Positions 11,626 to 21,800 of a stretch of DNA of 39,885 nucleotides are shown here, one piece after another (positions within the stretch are counted from its first letter, which is position 1; every line of letters starts with the position of its first letter). Source of the DNA: Halovulum marinum (GTDB taxonomy: Bacteria; Pseudomonadota; Alphaproteobacteria; Rhodobacterales; Rhodobacteraceae). The stretch spans positions 1 through 39,885 of the forward strand of contig NZ_WIND01000025.1 of the NCBI RefSeq assembly GCF_009697225.1, in the 5' to 3' direction. Made by a program: the position numbers and the translations under genes. The notes beneath the pieces are model-generated. The model was not told the origin of the DNA and made no database searches. It saw nothing but the letters and a program-made list of their open reading frames with translations.

Positions 11626-12317
11626 CCCCCGACAGCAACATCGTCTTCACGATCGGCGGTTTCGGGATCAACAAGACCGCCTTCAACACCTGGCTGATCA
11701 TGGCGCTGTTGACCGTTACTTCGATGCTTGTCACCCGCAACCTGCGCCCCGACGTGCCGCCGAACCGCTGGCGCACCGCGCTGGAAGTCATCGTCAAGGG
11801 CATCGAGGGCCAGATCGCCGAGATCACACGGCGCCCCGACAGGCGGCTGCTGCATTTCTCCGGCACGCTGTTCCTGTTCATCGTCACCTCGAACCTGCTG
11901 CTGGTGGTGCCAGGTTTCGATCCGCCGACGGCATCGCTGTCGACCACTGCGGCGCTGGCGCTGTCGGTGCTTGTGGCGGTGCCGCTGTTCGGCATCGCGA
12001 GCCGGGGATTGGGCGGCTACCTGCACAGCTATCTGGAACCTTCGGCGATCATGCTGCCGTTCAACATCGTCAGCGAGGCGTCCCGCGGTATTTCCCTGGC
12101 CATCCGGCTATACGGCAACATCATGAGCGGGGCGGTCATCGCGGCAATCCTTCTGGGCGTTGCCCCGTTCTTCTTTCCCGTCGTGATGGACATGCTCGGC
12201 CTACTGACCGGCGTGATCCAGGCCTATATCTTCGCCATCCTGGCCACGGTCTATATCTCCAGCGCCACTGCGACCCCGACCGATCGAACCGAAGCAAAAG
12301 GAAAGGACCAGACATGA
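11616..12317 (+). CDS. atpB: N-type ATP synthase subunit a
   Basis: A 233-residue stator membrane subunit forming the ion half-channels. The essential arginine is Arg164 in LAIRLYGNIMSG. Additional family signatures are FLFIVTSNLLLVVPGF near residues 86-101 and VIQAYIFAILATVYIS at the C-terminus. Four or five membrane helices are evident. The protein is shorter than housekeeping subunit a, as is common for N-ATPases. The start lies within atpR and the stop overlaps atpE by 4 nt. Confidence 0.93.
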   Translation: MELTPDSNIVFTIGGFGINKTAFNTWLIMALLTVTSMLVTRNLRPDVPPNRWRTALEVIVKGIEGQIAEITRRPDRRLLHFSGTLFLFIVTSNLLLVVPGFDPPTASLSTTAALALSVLVAVPLFGIASRGLGGYLHSYLEPSAIMLPFNIVSEASRGISLAIRLYGNIMSGAVIAAILLGVAPFFFPVVMDMLGLLTGVIQAYIFAILATVYISSATATPTDRTEAKGKDQT

Positions 12318-12604
12318 CCGATCTTGCCATCATCGCCGCGGTCTCGATTTTCACGGCCGGGCTGACCGTCGCTTTCGGGGCGATCGGGCCCGCTCTCGGC
12401 GAGGGCCGTGCGGCGGCGGCCGCGCTCAACGGAATCGCGCAGCAGCCCGATGCCGGCCCGACCCTGTCGCGGACGCTTTTCGTCAGCCTTGCGATGATCG
12501 AGTCCACCGCGATCTACTGTTTCGTCGTCGCCATGATCCTGATCTTCGCCAATCCGTTCTGGACCGCGGCCCTCGACGCCGCCGCGCAGGGCGCGGGCGG
12601 CTAG
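12314..12604 (+). CDS. atpE: N-type ATP synthase subunit c (rotor ring)
   Basis: A 96-residue two-helix hairpin that forms the ion-carrying ring. Helix 1 carries GPALGEGRAA with Glu30. Helix 2 carries MIESTAIYCF with Glu63, Ser64 and Tyr68. The E-S-x3-Y pattern is part of the Na+ site known from Ilyobacter-type rings, but the helix-1 Gln of Na+ rings is replaced by Glu here, giving two carboxylates per site. N-ATPases were first predicted to move Na+; I recall later structural work on a Burkholderia N-type ring that supported H+. Ion choice cannot be settled from sequence. ATG overlaps the atpB stop. Confidence 0.93.
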   Translation: MTDLAIIAAVSIFTAGLTVAFGAIGPALGEGRAAAAALNGIAQQPDAGPTLSRTLFVSLAMIESTAIYCFVVAMILIFANPFWTAALDAAAQGAGG

Positions 12605-12607
12605 GCC

Positions 12608-13375
12608 ATGTCGATCGACTGGATCACGGTCGCGGCGCAGATCGTCAATTTCCTTGTCCTCGTCTGGCTGCTGAGGCGATTTCTCTATCGCCCGATCCTC
12701 GACGGGATCGACGCCCGCGAGAAGGAGATCGCCGATCGCATGGCCGAAGCCGCCGGGATCGCGGCCGCGGCAAGGGCCGCGGAGGCCGACCACCTGGCAG
12801 AGATCGCGGCGTTGCGGGCCGACAGGGCCGGGACGCTGGAGGAGGCGCGACGCAGCGCGGAGGCCGAACGCGACGCGCTGCTGGACGAGGCCCAGAACCG
12901 GCTGTCGAAGGAAGAGACAGAGCGCGAGGCGAGGCGCGCCGAGGAGGCGCATGCCTACAGTGCCGAGCTGCGTCGCGCCGGCGCGAATGCGCTGTTGTCG
13001 CTGACCCGCAAGGCGCTGTGGGATCTGGCGGACGAGACCCTCGAACAGCGGATCGCCGCCCATGCCGTCACGCAGCTAGGGGCCGTGGCCAAGGACCTGC
13101 ACAGCGCCGCCGGTGACAGCCGCCAGGCCGTCGCGCTCAGCCGCGATCCGCTGCCGGACGATGTTCGCGCCTCCCTCGGCGCGGCGCTTGCGGATATCGA
13201 CCCCGGGGTGACGGTGCGTTTCGTCACCGACCCGTCGCTGGCGCCGGGCCTCACCCTGCGGATGGGGGGCGCGCAGGTCGCCTGGACGGTGGACAGCTAT
13301 CTCGACGGTCTGGAAAGCCTGCTGGAGCATCATGCCAGACGTACCGTCACGAGAGGATTGACCGATGCAGCCTGA
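12608..13375 (+). CDS. atpF: N-type ATP synthase subunit b, extended
   Basis: A 255-residue peripheral-stalk subunit. It has one N-terminal membrane helix (residues about 5-25), a long Ala/Glu/Arg-rich coiled coil (about 35-130) and an extra C-terminal domain of about 100 residues. Housekeeping b subunits are about 160-190 residues long. No separate delta gene (atpH) exists in this operon. The C-terminal [20 protein letters not shown] resembles the end of delta subunits (a turn followed by a short beta-rich segment), so the extension probably takes over the delta role. That is an inference. It follows atpE by 3 nt and overlaps atpA by 11 nt. Confidence 0.88.
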   Translation: MSIDWITVAAQIVNFLVLVWLLRRFLYRPILDGIDAREKEIADRMAEAAGIAAAARAAEADHLAEIAALRADRAGTLEEARRSAEAERDALLDEAQNRLSKEETEREARRAEEAHAYSAELRRAGANALLSLTRKALWDLADETLEQRIAAHAVTQLGAVAKDLHSAAGDSRQAVALSRDPLPDDVRASLGAALADIDPGVTVRFVTDPSLAPGLTLRMGGAQVAWTVDSYLDGLESLLEHHARRTVTRGLTDAA

Positions 13376-14924
13376 GGGCCGCCGCGACAACGGGCCACTG
13401 GACCTGGTGCAGGCGCTGCTGGACAGCCCGCCACCGGCCCCCAAGGTCAGCGAGATCGGCCGGGTGGCCGAGGTCGGTGCCGGCATCGCCATCGTCACCG
13501 GGTTGGCCCGCGCTCTCGCCGACGAACTTCTCGAATTCGCCTCGGGCATCCGCGGCATCGTGTTCGACGTGGAACCCGGCAGGCTCGGCGTTGTCCTGCT
13601 CGGCCCGTCCGAAGTCGTGGTTCCCGGCGAGGAGGTGTCGCGCACGGGCCGGGTTGTCAGCGTCCCCGTCGGGCCGGCCCTGCTGGGCCGCGTGGTCGAT
13701 GCTCTCGGGCGGCCTCTCGACGGCAAGGGGCCGGTCGACGCGGTCATCCTTCGGCCGGTCGAGGCCGAGGCGCCGGGCATACTGAGCCGGAGCGCCGTAG
13801 AGCGTCCGCTCGCCTCGGGGCTGAAAGTGATCGACGCCGCCGTGCCGGTGGGATTGGGTCAGCGCGAATTGATCGTCGGCGACCGCCAGACCGGCAAGAC
13901 CTCGATCGCCGTGGACACCATCCTGAACCAGAAGGATACCGGCGTGATCTGCGTCTATTGTGCCATCGGCCAGCGCGGCGATGCGGTTGCCAAGGTGATC
14001 GGCGCACTCGGCGCGGGCGGCATGACCGGGCAGACCGTGGTACTCGTGGCGGGCGACGAGGACGCGCCGGGCCTGTCCTATATCGCGCCCTACGCCGCCA
14101 TGACCGTCGCCGAGGCGTTCGCCGCGAGGGGCGGGGACGTGCTGGTGGTGATGGACGATCTGACCCACCATGCGCATTCCTATCGCGAAGTTTCGCTGCT
14201 TCTGCGCCGACCGCCGGGACGCGAGGCGTTTCCGGGCGATATATTCTATGTGCACGCCCGACTGCTGGAGCGCGCCGGCCAGTTCGCTCGCTCCGCCGGT
14301 GGTGGGTCGATCACCGCATTGCCCATCGTCGAGACCCAGGCCGAGAACCTGTCGGCCTATATCCCGACGAACCTGATTTCGATTACCGACGGACAAATCT
14401 ACCTGTCGCCGCGTGTGGTGCGCAAGAACCAGTTTCCGGCAGTCGATCTGGGCGTGTCGGTGTCGCGGGTCGGCGGCAAGGCGCAAAGCCGCGCGTTCCG
14501 CGAGGTTGCCGGCAATCTGCGGGTGACGTTGTCGCAGTTCGAGGAGTTGGAGGAATTCGCCCGTTTCGGCACGCGGCTGGACCAGGCGACACGGGCGCGC
14601 CTGACGCGGGGCGCGGCGGTCCGCGCCGCCCTGCGCCAGCCGGAGCGTGATCCGATGCCGGCGGTGGCCCAGCTTGCGGTTCTGATCGCCGCGATGGAGG
14701 GCGTGCTGGACGGTATGGACGCGGCCGCCGTTGCCGCGGCCGGCGCCGCCATCCGCAAAGCGATGCGGTCGGACGATCAAGGCCTGGCGGCCCGGATCGC
14801 CGCAAACGAGCCGCTGTCGGACGAGGACCGTGCCCGGATCGTGGAGACGGCGCGGCGCGCGGCCGGTCCCGGCGGACCGGCGGCGGGCGGCCAGAAGGGC
14901 GGGGACGATGGCGCAAACGCTTGA
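13365..14924 (+). CDS. atpA: N-type ATP synthase subunit alpha
   Basis: A 519-residue non-catalytic nucleotide-binding subunit of the F1 head. The P-loop GDRQTGKTS lies at residues 172-180, and the signature [17 protein letters not shown] at about 360-376. The N-terminus (residues 1-25) differs from housekeeping alpha subunits, in keeping with a different stator contact in N-ATPases. The C-terminus ends in a Gly/Ala-rich tail. It starts within the end of atpF and overlaps atpG by 17 nt. Confidence 0.96.
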   Translation: MQPEGRRDNGPLDLVQALLDSPPPAPKVSEIGRVAEVGAGIAIVTGLARALADELLEFASGIRGIVFDVEPGRLGVVLLGPSEVVVPGEEVSRTGRVVSVPVGPALLGRVVDALGRPLDGKGPVDAVILRPVEAEAPGILSRSAVERPLASGLKVIDAAVPVGLGQRELIVGDRQTGKTSIAVDTILNQKDTGVICVYCAIGQRGDAVAKVIGALGAGGMTGQTVVLVAGDEDAPGLSYIAPYAAMTVAEAFAARGGDVLVVMDDLTHHAHSYREVSLLLRRPPGREAFPGDIFYVHARLLERAGQFARSAGGGSITALPIVETQAENLSAYIPTNLISITDGQIYLSPRVVRKNQFPAVDLGVSVSRVGGKAQSRAFREVAGNLRVTLSQFEELEEFARFGTRLDQATRARLTRGAAVRAALRQPERDPMPAVAQLAVLIAAMEGVLDGMDAAAVAAAGAAIRKAMRSDDQGLAARIAANEPLSDEDRARIVETARRAAGPGGPAAGGQKGGDDGANA

Positions 14925-15822
14925 GCTTCTGGCACACCGCACGGGGACGCTGCGCAGCATTCGCGGCATCGTGCGCACGATGAAGACGATCTCGGCGATC
15001 AACGCGCTGCCCTATGACCGGGCGGCGCGGTCGATCGAAGCCTATCGCGACACGGTGCTTGCCGGATTTCAGGCATTTCTTCACCGCCACGGCGCGTTGC
15101 CCGCGGTGGATGCCGATGGCGCGGTGTCCGTCGTCATCGCCTTCGGTTCCGACCACGGGCTGTGCGGCAACTACAACGAGCTTGTCGCCGCCGAAGTCGC
15201 GCGGCAGACCGCCGGGGACCGGGCCGCGCGGGTGATCTGCGTCGGCGCAAGGATGGAGAGGGCGCTGCACGACCTCGGTATCCCGTCGGAGGCGGCCTTG
15301 TTCCCGCCCGTGACGACCGATGGGCTGGGGCGCCTTGCCGGCAGTCTGATCGCGCGGCTCGACGACGTACGGCGCGCAGCGCGCTCGGGCACGATCGCGG
15401 TGACGCTGGTTTTCATGCAGCGCGCGGGGGGCGGCCAGCAGAGCCCCGTCGCGCAACGCCTGCTTCCGCTCGACCCCGGTCTAATCTCGGAGCTGGCAAG
15501 CCGACCGTGGGAGTCGCGCAGCCTGCCGCAATTCCGGCTGCCCGCCGACCGAATGCTGGCGGCGCTGATCCGCAGCTATCTGTTCGCCAGCATGTTCCGC
15601 GCCGCCGCCGAAGCCCTGGTGACGGAAAATGCCGCGCGGCTGGCCAGAATGCAGCAGGCGGAACAATCGGTAGACGAACGGCTGGAGAACCTGACCGCAG
15701 AATCCCGCGCCGTGCGTCAGGACGAGATCACGACCGAGCTTCTGGATGTCATCATCGGGTTCGAGGCTGCCAGGGACCGCTACGCCGGCAAGTCACGAAA
15801 AAGGACGGATCCCGATAGCTGA
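14908..15822 (+). CDS. atpG: N-type ATP synthase subunit gamma
   Basis: A 304-residue central-shaft subunit. The N-terminal helix ([18 protein letters not shown]) and the C-terminal helix ([18 protein letters not shown]) form the antiparallel coiled coil. The core has the family signature [15 protein letters not shown] near residues 75-89. The start ATG at 14908 begins [14 protein letters not shown] longer in-frame reading to 14731 would run through atpA coding sequence and is unlikely. This is the last gene of the N-ATPase set and probably of the operon; no terminator hairpin is obvious after it. Confidence 0.93.
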   Translation: MAQTLELLAHRTGTLRSIRGIVRTMKTISAINALPYDRAARSIEAYRDTVLAGFQAFLHRHGALPAVDADGAVSVVIAFGSDHGLCGNYNELVAAEVARQTAGDRAARVICVGARMERALHDLGIPSEAALFPPVTTDGLGRLAGSLIARLDDVRRAARSGTIAVTLVFMQRAGGGQQSPVAQRLLPLDPGLISELASRPWESRSLPQFRLPADRMLAALIRSYLFASMFRAAAEALVTENAARLARMQQAEQSVDERLENLTAESRAVRQDEITTELLDVIIGFEAARDRYAGKSRKRTDPDS

Positions 15823-16268
15823 CAAGGGCAGCCAGACCGCGCCAGCCCGAATACATCCAGAATACCGCGATCCATCACTGCGGGATGCCGGACAAGGATC
15901 GCCCCGGAAACCGGATCGCGGTGATGGTCTTCGGAATCACGAACCCCTGGCGCTTGCTCTGGCAGAAAATCGGATGCTCATCTTCCGGTCGGCTCATCGA
16001 CCGCTCGATGAAACCGGATGTGAGCCGGCAATTGCGATTTGTGAAACGGACCCGGCAGGTTGGTGCAATGGCCGGGGCATGGGGCTCCGCACGGAACACC
16101 CGGCCTGTTGCGCCGCCGGAAGTCCCTCGTATGGCGCCTGGGTGTAATGGATCGGCTTTGCGCGCGTCTGTGAAGGTATCCTGCGGAGCATCCAGTATGC
16201 CGATCTCTGCAGGGGACATGAGATCGACCGATGACCGGTCGGATCAAGTTCAGGGAAAGGACGTTCTC
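15823..16268. other. Intergenic region after the N-ATPase operon
   Basis: This 446-nt region between atpG and the PRC-barrel gene has open frames on both strands (15885 onward on plus, 15875-16219 on minus). Neither has a ribosome-binding site or a recognisable domain. I saw no tRNA, no FNR box and no clear terminator. The only structure is the inverted repeat listed separately just before 16269. Confidence 0.4.
16222..16244. promoter_or_regulatory. Imperfect inverted repeat before the PRC-barrel gene
   Basis: GATCGACCG, then 4 nt, then CGGTCGGATC: a 9-bp stem with one bulged G, ending 24 nt before the ATG at 16269. It could be a repressor operator or an mRNA hairpin near the ribosome-binding site. 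No partner regulator is identified. Confidence 0.3.
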
Positions 16269-17075
16269 ATGCAACTATCAAGATTACTCGCCTCGACGAT
16301 CACCGTTTTTGTGGCGAGCGCGCCATTCGCCGTCCGCGCCGCGGACGTGGAATCGCTTCCGGCCGCGTCGGCTTCGGAGGGGCAGGTGGCCCGGCAATGC
16401 CAAAGCGATCTCAGGGCGTTTGACGACGAACTGCAGCAGACCGGCTTTGGTATCCTGGCACCGGGTGGCGGCTACGGCGTAGGATACTCGACCTACGGCA
16501 CGGGCTATGGCCTGATCGTCACGCCGCGACAGCAGCTTCAAGCGCTGCGCGACGCCGCCGACGTTTATGCCTCCCAGGGCAATGAGGAGGCTTGTCAGAC
16601 CGTACTCTCCTCAATGCGACAGATATATGAAGAGCATGACGCCCTGGTGGGTATCGAAACCGACGACCCGCAGATGCGGACGGCCTGGCGGCGCGCCCAT
16701 CTGGCGAACGCCAAGCCGGTGACAGAGATGGGCCGGCTGATGCGTGCGGATGTGATCATAGGCGCGGATCTCCGCACCACCGACGATGCCTCGCTGGGGG
16801 AAATCGAGGATGTCGTACTCGATTCACAACGGCAGTCAGTTGCCTATGTTCTGGTCTCCAGTGGGGGTTTTCTTGGGCTGGGCAGGGAGTTGGTCGCGGT
16901 GCGCTGGACCGACCTGCGCGCGACCAACGATCATGAGATCTATGTGCTTGACGTGTCACCCGAAGCCTTCGCGGCGGCACCCAAGGTGCAGCGGCGGCAT
17001 TTCGAGGCAAGCTATGGGCAGGACTGGCGTAACAGCCTCGATCAGTATTGGGCCGGTGTCATCGACAAGCCATGA
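16269..17075 (+). CDS. Exported PRC-barrel domain protein
   Basis: A 268-residue protein with a Sec signal peptide: LLASTITVFVASAPFAVRA, with likely cleavage after residue 24 before ADVES. The mature part begins with a region containing a Gly/Tyr-rich stretch (GGGYGVGYSTYGTGYG, about residues 70-85). The C-terminal half has a PRC-barrel-like domain from about residue 155 (MRADVIIGADLRTTDDASLG, then IEDVVLD and VAYVLVSSGGFLGLG). Exported PRC-barrel proteins are common in alphaproteobacteria, and their roles in the envelope are mostly unknown. The start was chosen for the signal peptide and the AAGGA at 16256-16260. It is a stand-alone gene; function beyond periplasmic location is not inferred. 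Confidence 0.8.
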   Translation: MQLSRLLASTITVFVASAPFAVRAADVESLPAASASEGQVARQCQSDLRAFDDELQQTGFGILAPGGGYGVGYSTYGTGYGLIVTPRQQLQALRDAADVYASQGNEEACQTVLSSMRQIYEEHDALVGIETDDPQMRTAWRRAHLANAKPVTEMGRLMRADVIIGADLRTTDDASLGEIEDVVLDSQRQSVAYVLVSSGGFLGLGRELVAVRWTDLRATNDHEIYVLDVSPEAFAAAPKVQRRHFEASYGQDWRNSLDQYWAGVIDKP

Positions 17076-17559
17076 TGGGCCGATCACTGTCTGCTGATTT
17101 CGCTGACAGCAGCCGTCGCGGGGAAATGTTCACGGCGCTCATCCGCGTGGCCCGGACTTTGCCGAACCGCCAAGTTTTCCGGGCCTCGCGATCTGTTCCA
17201 AGCTGCGGGGCCGCAATCCTCGGGTCATTGTCGCGGCTTGTCCGCCACGGGCTCTGGCCCTTTGCGCAGTGTGCAGCGCCGGCCGGCTAAACGGGGAAGG
17301 AACCGGACGCCCTTCCACCAACGCCGAACTTCTAGCGACATTTTCCTGTAATGGAGCGCCATGGCCTGCGTCTGTTTAAGCAGGAAACGGTCCAGCGCCG
17401 CCACGATGCGCCGCACGGACGGGAATGCCCATGACAGCGATCTCGTCTGACAGGTTTCGATCTTGGCTCGGCAGGTGGATGCGGTGCGGGCTTCGTCGAC
17501 AAGAAAGCAGTACCAATTCCGGGGCGCTGCTGAACGAACCGATCCGGGGAGGATAATCG
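17076..17559. other. Intergenic region before the small-protein/usp/ndvB operon
   Basis: This 484-nt region lies between the PRC-barrel gene and the next operon. A minus-strand frame over 17225-17683 holds a basic stretch (RRIVAALDRFLLKQTQAMAL) that looks protein-like, but it lacks a start signal and matches nothing I know, so it may be a remnant. No RNA gene, FNR box or terminator was recognised. The operon ribosome-binding site GGGAGG precedes 17560. Confidence 0.4.
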
Positions 17560-17838
17560 ATGACGGACCACGATCAGTCAAACGGCGCACCGGCACCGGC
17601 ATCCGGATTCTGCAAGTCGCGCCTGTGGATCGTGTTGATCGTGGTCCTGGCAATGACAGCGATCCTGCTCGGTCACGTATCAAGCAATCCAGATTTCTCC
17701 GGCAATGGCCTGATAGCCGTTGTCTTGCTGGGCTCTATGATAGTCTGCCTATTCACGCGAAACAGGCAAACGAGGGCTCCAGCAGTTAATAACCGAGCGC
17801 GCTACCAGAGCGTGCAGGTATTGTATCGGAGGGCCTGA
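17560..17838 (+). CDS. Small two-helix membrane protein, unknown function
   Basis: A 92-residue protein with a hydrophilic N-terminus (about 23 residues), two hydrophobic helices (LWIVLIVVLAMTAILLGHV and LIAVVLLGSMIVCLF) and a basic C-terminal tail. A good ribosome-binding site, GGGAGG, lies 7 nt before the ATG. The stop TGA overlaps the ATG of the universal stress protein by 1 nt, so the two are translated together. I do not recognise the family. It lacks the His/Cys pattern of DUF2933 small metal-locus proteins. Confidence 0.65.
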   Translation: MTDHDQSNGAPAPASGFCKSRLWIVLIVVLAMTAILLGHVSSNPDFSGNGLIAVVLLGSMIVCLFTRNRQTRAPAVNNRARYQSVQVLYRRA

Positions 17839-18869
17839 TGTCTACAAGATCTGCTACTGCGTTCCCACCGCATACTGGTAAATCCAGACCCGACGACGCC
17901 AGGCGAACCAAGGCCGCTGGTGTTATTGTCTGCGTCGATGTCGGGCATGATCCCCGTGCCATGATCGGCCACGCGCAGGCGGTCGCAGAGGCCTTCGGAG
18001 TCGGCGTGGTTCTTGTCAGCGTGATCGAGACACACGGTACCGGAGCCAAGGCAATTGATCCGCTCGACTGGGAAATCCGGCGGCGCGAAGTCTCGACGCA
18101 TCTGGCCTACTTGGCCAAGGAATTCAGTTCCGAGGACTGCGAGATCGGTGTTCTGGTTCTGGAGGGTCAGCCGGCCGATCAAATCTGCAACTGCGCCAAG
18201 AAGGGGCATCACGACATCCTCGTGATGTCGCGCGGTTCAGGTGAGGAACGCTGGCGGACAAGCAAGGTTGCCCGTGGGGTGATGGCCTCGGGTGTCGGAG
18301 CAGTACTCATGGTTCCCGCAGAATCGACCGCGAAAACGTTCAAGGGATACAACCGTGTCTTCGTGCCGCTCGATGGATCTTCGCTGGCTGAAAGCGCGAT
18401 TCCAAAGGCTATCAGGCTGGCGCGCACGCACCGCTCGGAGCTGGTGCTGTGCCATGTGACCCCGGAACCGGTGCTGACGGAAATCGGACCCGTTGATTCG
18501 GAAACGGTTGCACTAAAGGACCGGATTTCGCAGCACAATCGGCGGGTTGGCCAGTGCTATCTGGACCGCGCCAAGCACAGCCTCAAGGATGCCGGTGTGC
18601 CGGTATCGGCCCGGCTGGTCACTGGTGGCGACGCCAGACGGATGCTTGTCGAGGCTATCGCCGAGGAGATTGCCGATATCGTGGTCATGGCGTCGCACGG
18701 TAAAAGTGCGCACGCCGATGTCGCCGTCGGAGATGTTGCGGGTTTCATTCTGGACAGGTCCGCAGTTCCGGTGCTGATGGTGCGCCAGACTGGCAAGCGC
18801 AAGGACAACCACATATTCCGCAACGCAAGGTCCGAGGGCGTTCGCCATCCGGCAGACATGGTGAAATGA
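17838..18869 (+). CDS. Tandem universal stress protein (two UspA domains)
   Basis: A 343-residue cytoplasmic protein with two UspA domains. The first spans about residues 28-155 (VIVCVDVGHDPRAMIGHAQA to GAVLMVPAE). The second spans about 170-325 (NRVFVPLDGSSLAESAIPKA to VPVLMVRQTG). The second domain retains VMASHGKS near its nucleotide-binding loop. The classical G-x2-G-x9-G(S/T) ATP motif is not clearly conserved in either domain, so nucleotide binding is uncertain. It overlaps the small membrane protein upstream by 1 nt and ndvB downstream by 4 nt (ATGA). Tandem Usp proteins are often induced by hypoxia or starvation. Confidence 0.9.
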   Translation: MSTRSATAFPPHTGKSRPDDARRTKAAGVIVCVDVGHDPRAMIGHAQAVAEAFGVGVVLVSVIETHGTGAKAIDPLDWEIRRREVSTHLAYLAKEFSSEDCEIGVLVLEGQPADQICNCAKKGHHDILVMSRGSGEERWRTSKVARGVMASGVGAVLMVPAESTAKTFKGYNRVFVPLDGSSLAESAIPKAIRLARTHRSELVLCHVTPEPVLTEIGPVDSETVALKDRISQHNRRVGQCYLDRAKHSLKDAGVPVSARLVTGGDARRMLVEAIAEEIADIVVMASHGKSAHADVAVGDVAGFILDRSAVPVLMVRQTGKRKDNHIFRNARSEGVRHPADMVK

Positions 18870-21800
18870 CTTGCACATCCGAGACCGCGCCGGAAAGCGA
18901 AAGCAAGATCACTGCACGGCGCTCGGCTGCATCGCATCGGATTTCCGGCGATCCACCGGACCAGCTGCCGATATTCCGGTCTATGTCGTCGTTATCGGAT
19001 TGGCTGGAAAGGCTCCTTGACTACTGCAGCGATCCAGCGCCCGGACACAGGCGCGCCGCTGACTGGCTGCTGGACAACGACTATCAGGTTGCACGCGCCA
19101 TCCGCCGGTTGAAGGAGGATCTGCCACCCCGGTTCTACATGCGGCTCCGGGCCGTGAACGACGAATTCGACGGACGCGTGCCGCGCGCTTTCGCGGTGGC
19201 GGCGACCGTTCTCGACGAGACCCAGCCGGCGATCTCATTCCGCAAGCTCGTCGATTTCGTCAACGAATACCAGGCGGTCGTCAGCCTGGACCACGGCGAG
19301 CTTTGGGCCCTTCCATCCATGCTCAGACTGGCTTGTCTTGAAAAACTGGGGCACGCATTCGCCCAACTGGACCCCGATCTTGCGCCGCCATTCGATCTCA
19401 GCCCGTTTTCCGCCGCGGGCAATCCGGCCGAGGCCGGCGATCCGACGGCTCGCATCGCTTCGGCGATCGGCAATCTGGCCGCTGTTCACGCCATCAAATG
19501 GCCCGATCTCGTCGATCGGACCAGCCCGATTGACGCAATTCTGAATCATGATCCCGCCGAGGTCTACGCGACGATGACCTTCGACACGCGTGAGCGTTAC
19601 CGCAAAGCAGTGGAAAGGCTTGCATTCAGATCCGACCGGTCAGAGCCGGACGTGGCGCGCGCGACGCTTGATATGGCGCAGGGTGCCGCCGGAACAGTCT
19701 GTCGCGATCATGTGGGATACTGGCTGATCGACAACGGGCTTGCCGCCCTGGAGGCCTCGCTGGGTTATCGCTCTACGGGCTCCGAGGTCATCCGCCGCCA
19801 ACTGGCGCGTCGCTCCGGAGGGCTCTATGCGGCCGGCATCGGGCTGGGCGTCGTTGTGGCGCTCCTGCTGCCGGTCATCTATCTTTACGCCAATGACGCC
19901 ATGCTGGCGCAGTGGATCGCCGGGGTGGCGCTGGCGCTGCTGCCGGCGACGATCCTCAGCGTGTCTTTGGCGCACTGGCTGATCACCCTGTCCGTTCGGC
20001 CGCAGACCCTGCCGGAACTGGATTTCGCATCTTCTATCCCCGAGGATTTTGCCACGGCGGTGGTGGTTCCCGTCATCGTCGCGCAGCCGCAAGAAGTGCG
20101 GCCGATCCTGGAAAAGCTGGAAATGCGGCGGCTTTCGAATCCCGATCCAGCGCTGCGGTTCGTGCTGCTGTCCGATCTCGGTGACGCGGCGTCCGAATAT
20201 CTGCCCTCCGACCGCCAGGTCGAAACAGAGCTGGTCGATGGCATCCGACGGCTGAACACGCGGTACCCGGATGCCGATGGCGGACCGTTTTTCCTGCTGC
20301 ACCGGACCCGAAAGTATAACCCGCGCGAGAATTGCTGGATGGCGTGGGAGCGAAAGCGCGGCAAGCTCGAGGAATTCAACCGGCTGGTGACGGGCGGCGA
20401 ATCCAGCAGCTTTGCCTTGACCGAGGGCCCGGTCGCAAGGCTGCGTCAGGTCCGGTTTGCGATTACACTTGACGCCGACACCGAATTGCCCCCGGGCGCT
20501 GCGGCTCGCCTGGTCGGCTGCCTTGCGCATCCGCTGAATCGGGCGCAGTTCGACCCCGAAAGCGGACGGCCGGTCGCGGGATTTTCGATCTTGCAACCAA
20601 GGGTCGAAATGCAGCCCGGTCCCGCCTCTGCCACTCTGTTTTCCCACATCTATGCCGGCGATTCCGCGATCGACATCTATTCACGCGCCGTATCGGACGT
20701 CTATCAGGATCTGTTCGGCACCGGAATTTTCGTCGGCAAGGGTATCTATGACATCGCCGCGGTTCAGCGTAGCCTGGCGGGACGGGTGCCGGAGAACAGC
20801 ATTCTGAGCCACGATCTGTTCGAAGGCATCCACAGCCGTGCCGCTCTGGCCAGCAACATCGTTGTGTACGAGGGTTTTCCAGGCACCTACCTGGAGTTCG
20901 CGATGCGCAGTCACCGCTGGCAGCGGGGCGACTGGCAGTTGGTGCCCTGGCTGGGAAGGACCGTGCCGTCGGCGGACGGGACGCGGCTGCCAAATCCCCT
21001 GAGCGCGCTCGACCGCTGGAAGATCGTCGACAATCTGCGCCGAAGCCTGATCGCACCGGCGCTGCTGCTGTTCCTGATCGGCGGCTGGACCGTGCTTCCC
21101 GGCAGCCCGGCGCTGTGGACGCTTCTGGCGCTGGCGGCGCCCGGCAGTTATCTGATCGGAGAGGTCGTCAATGTGGCGACAGGCGGCATCCGGCGAGGCC
21201 GCCTGTCCGCGGCGGTGCACCGGTTTTCAAGCAGCGGCGGACGCTGGCTGTTCTCGATCGTCTTTCTGGTCAGCGACACGCTGATCGCCTTGGATGCCGT
21301 GTTCCGGACGCTATGGCGGCTGATGGTTTCGAAACGCGGTCTGATGGGATGGAAATCGGCGGCCCATACCTCGACCGATCTTCCCGGAAACAAGATCCGG
21401 CCGGCGGCCTGGAGCCTGATGTGGCCCTCCTCGGCGCTGGCCTTCGTTCTTGGCACGCACCTGGGCATATATGACATGTCCGCGCTGCTCGCTGCTACAC
21501 CGGTTCTGACGCTTTGGCTGGCGGCGCCGGAGATCGCGATCTGGACGGCACGGCGGCGCCGCTTCCGGCGCGACACGTTGGACGAGGCGCAGCGCGATTT
21601 CCTTGTCGGAATCGCGCGGCGGACCTGGCATTTCTTCGAGACCTTCGCGGGGCCGGACGACAACTGGCTGCCGCCGGACAATTTCCAGGATTTTCCGGCC
21701 GACAAGATCGCGCACCGGACCTCGCCGACGAACGTCGGGATGTATCTGACGGCGGCATTGGCGGCGCGGGATTTGGGGTTCATTGCAAATTCCGAGTTCC

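Noticed and set aside
17225-17683. Minus-strand frame with protein-like stretch RRIVAALDRFLLKQTQ
   Set aside because: No start signal or family, and it overlaps the well-supported gene at 17560. A remnant is possible but not supported.
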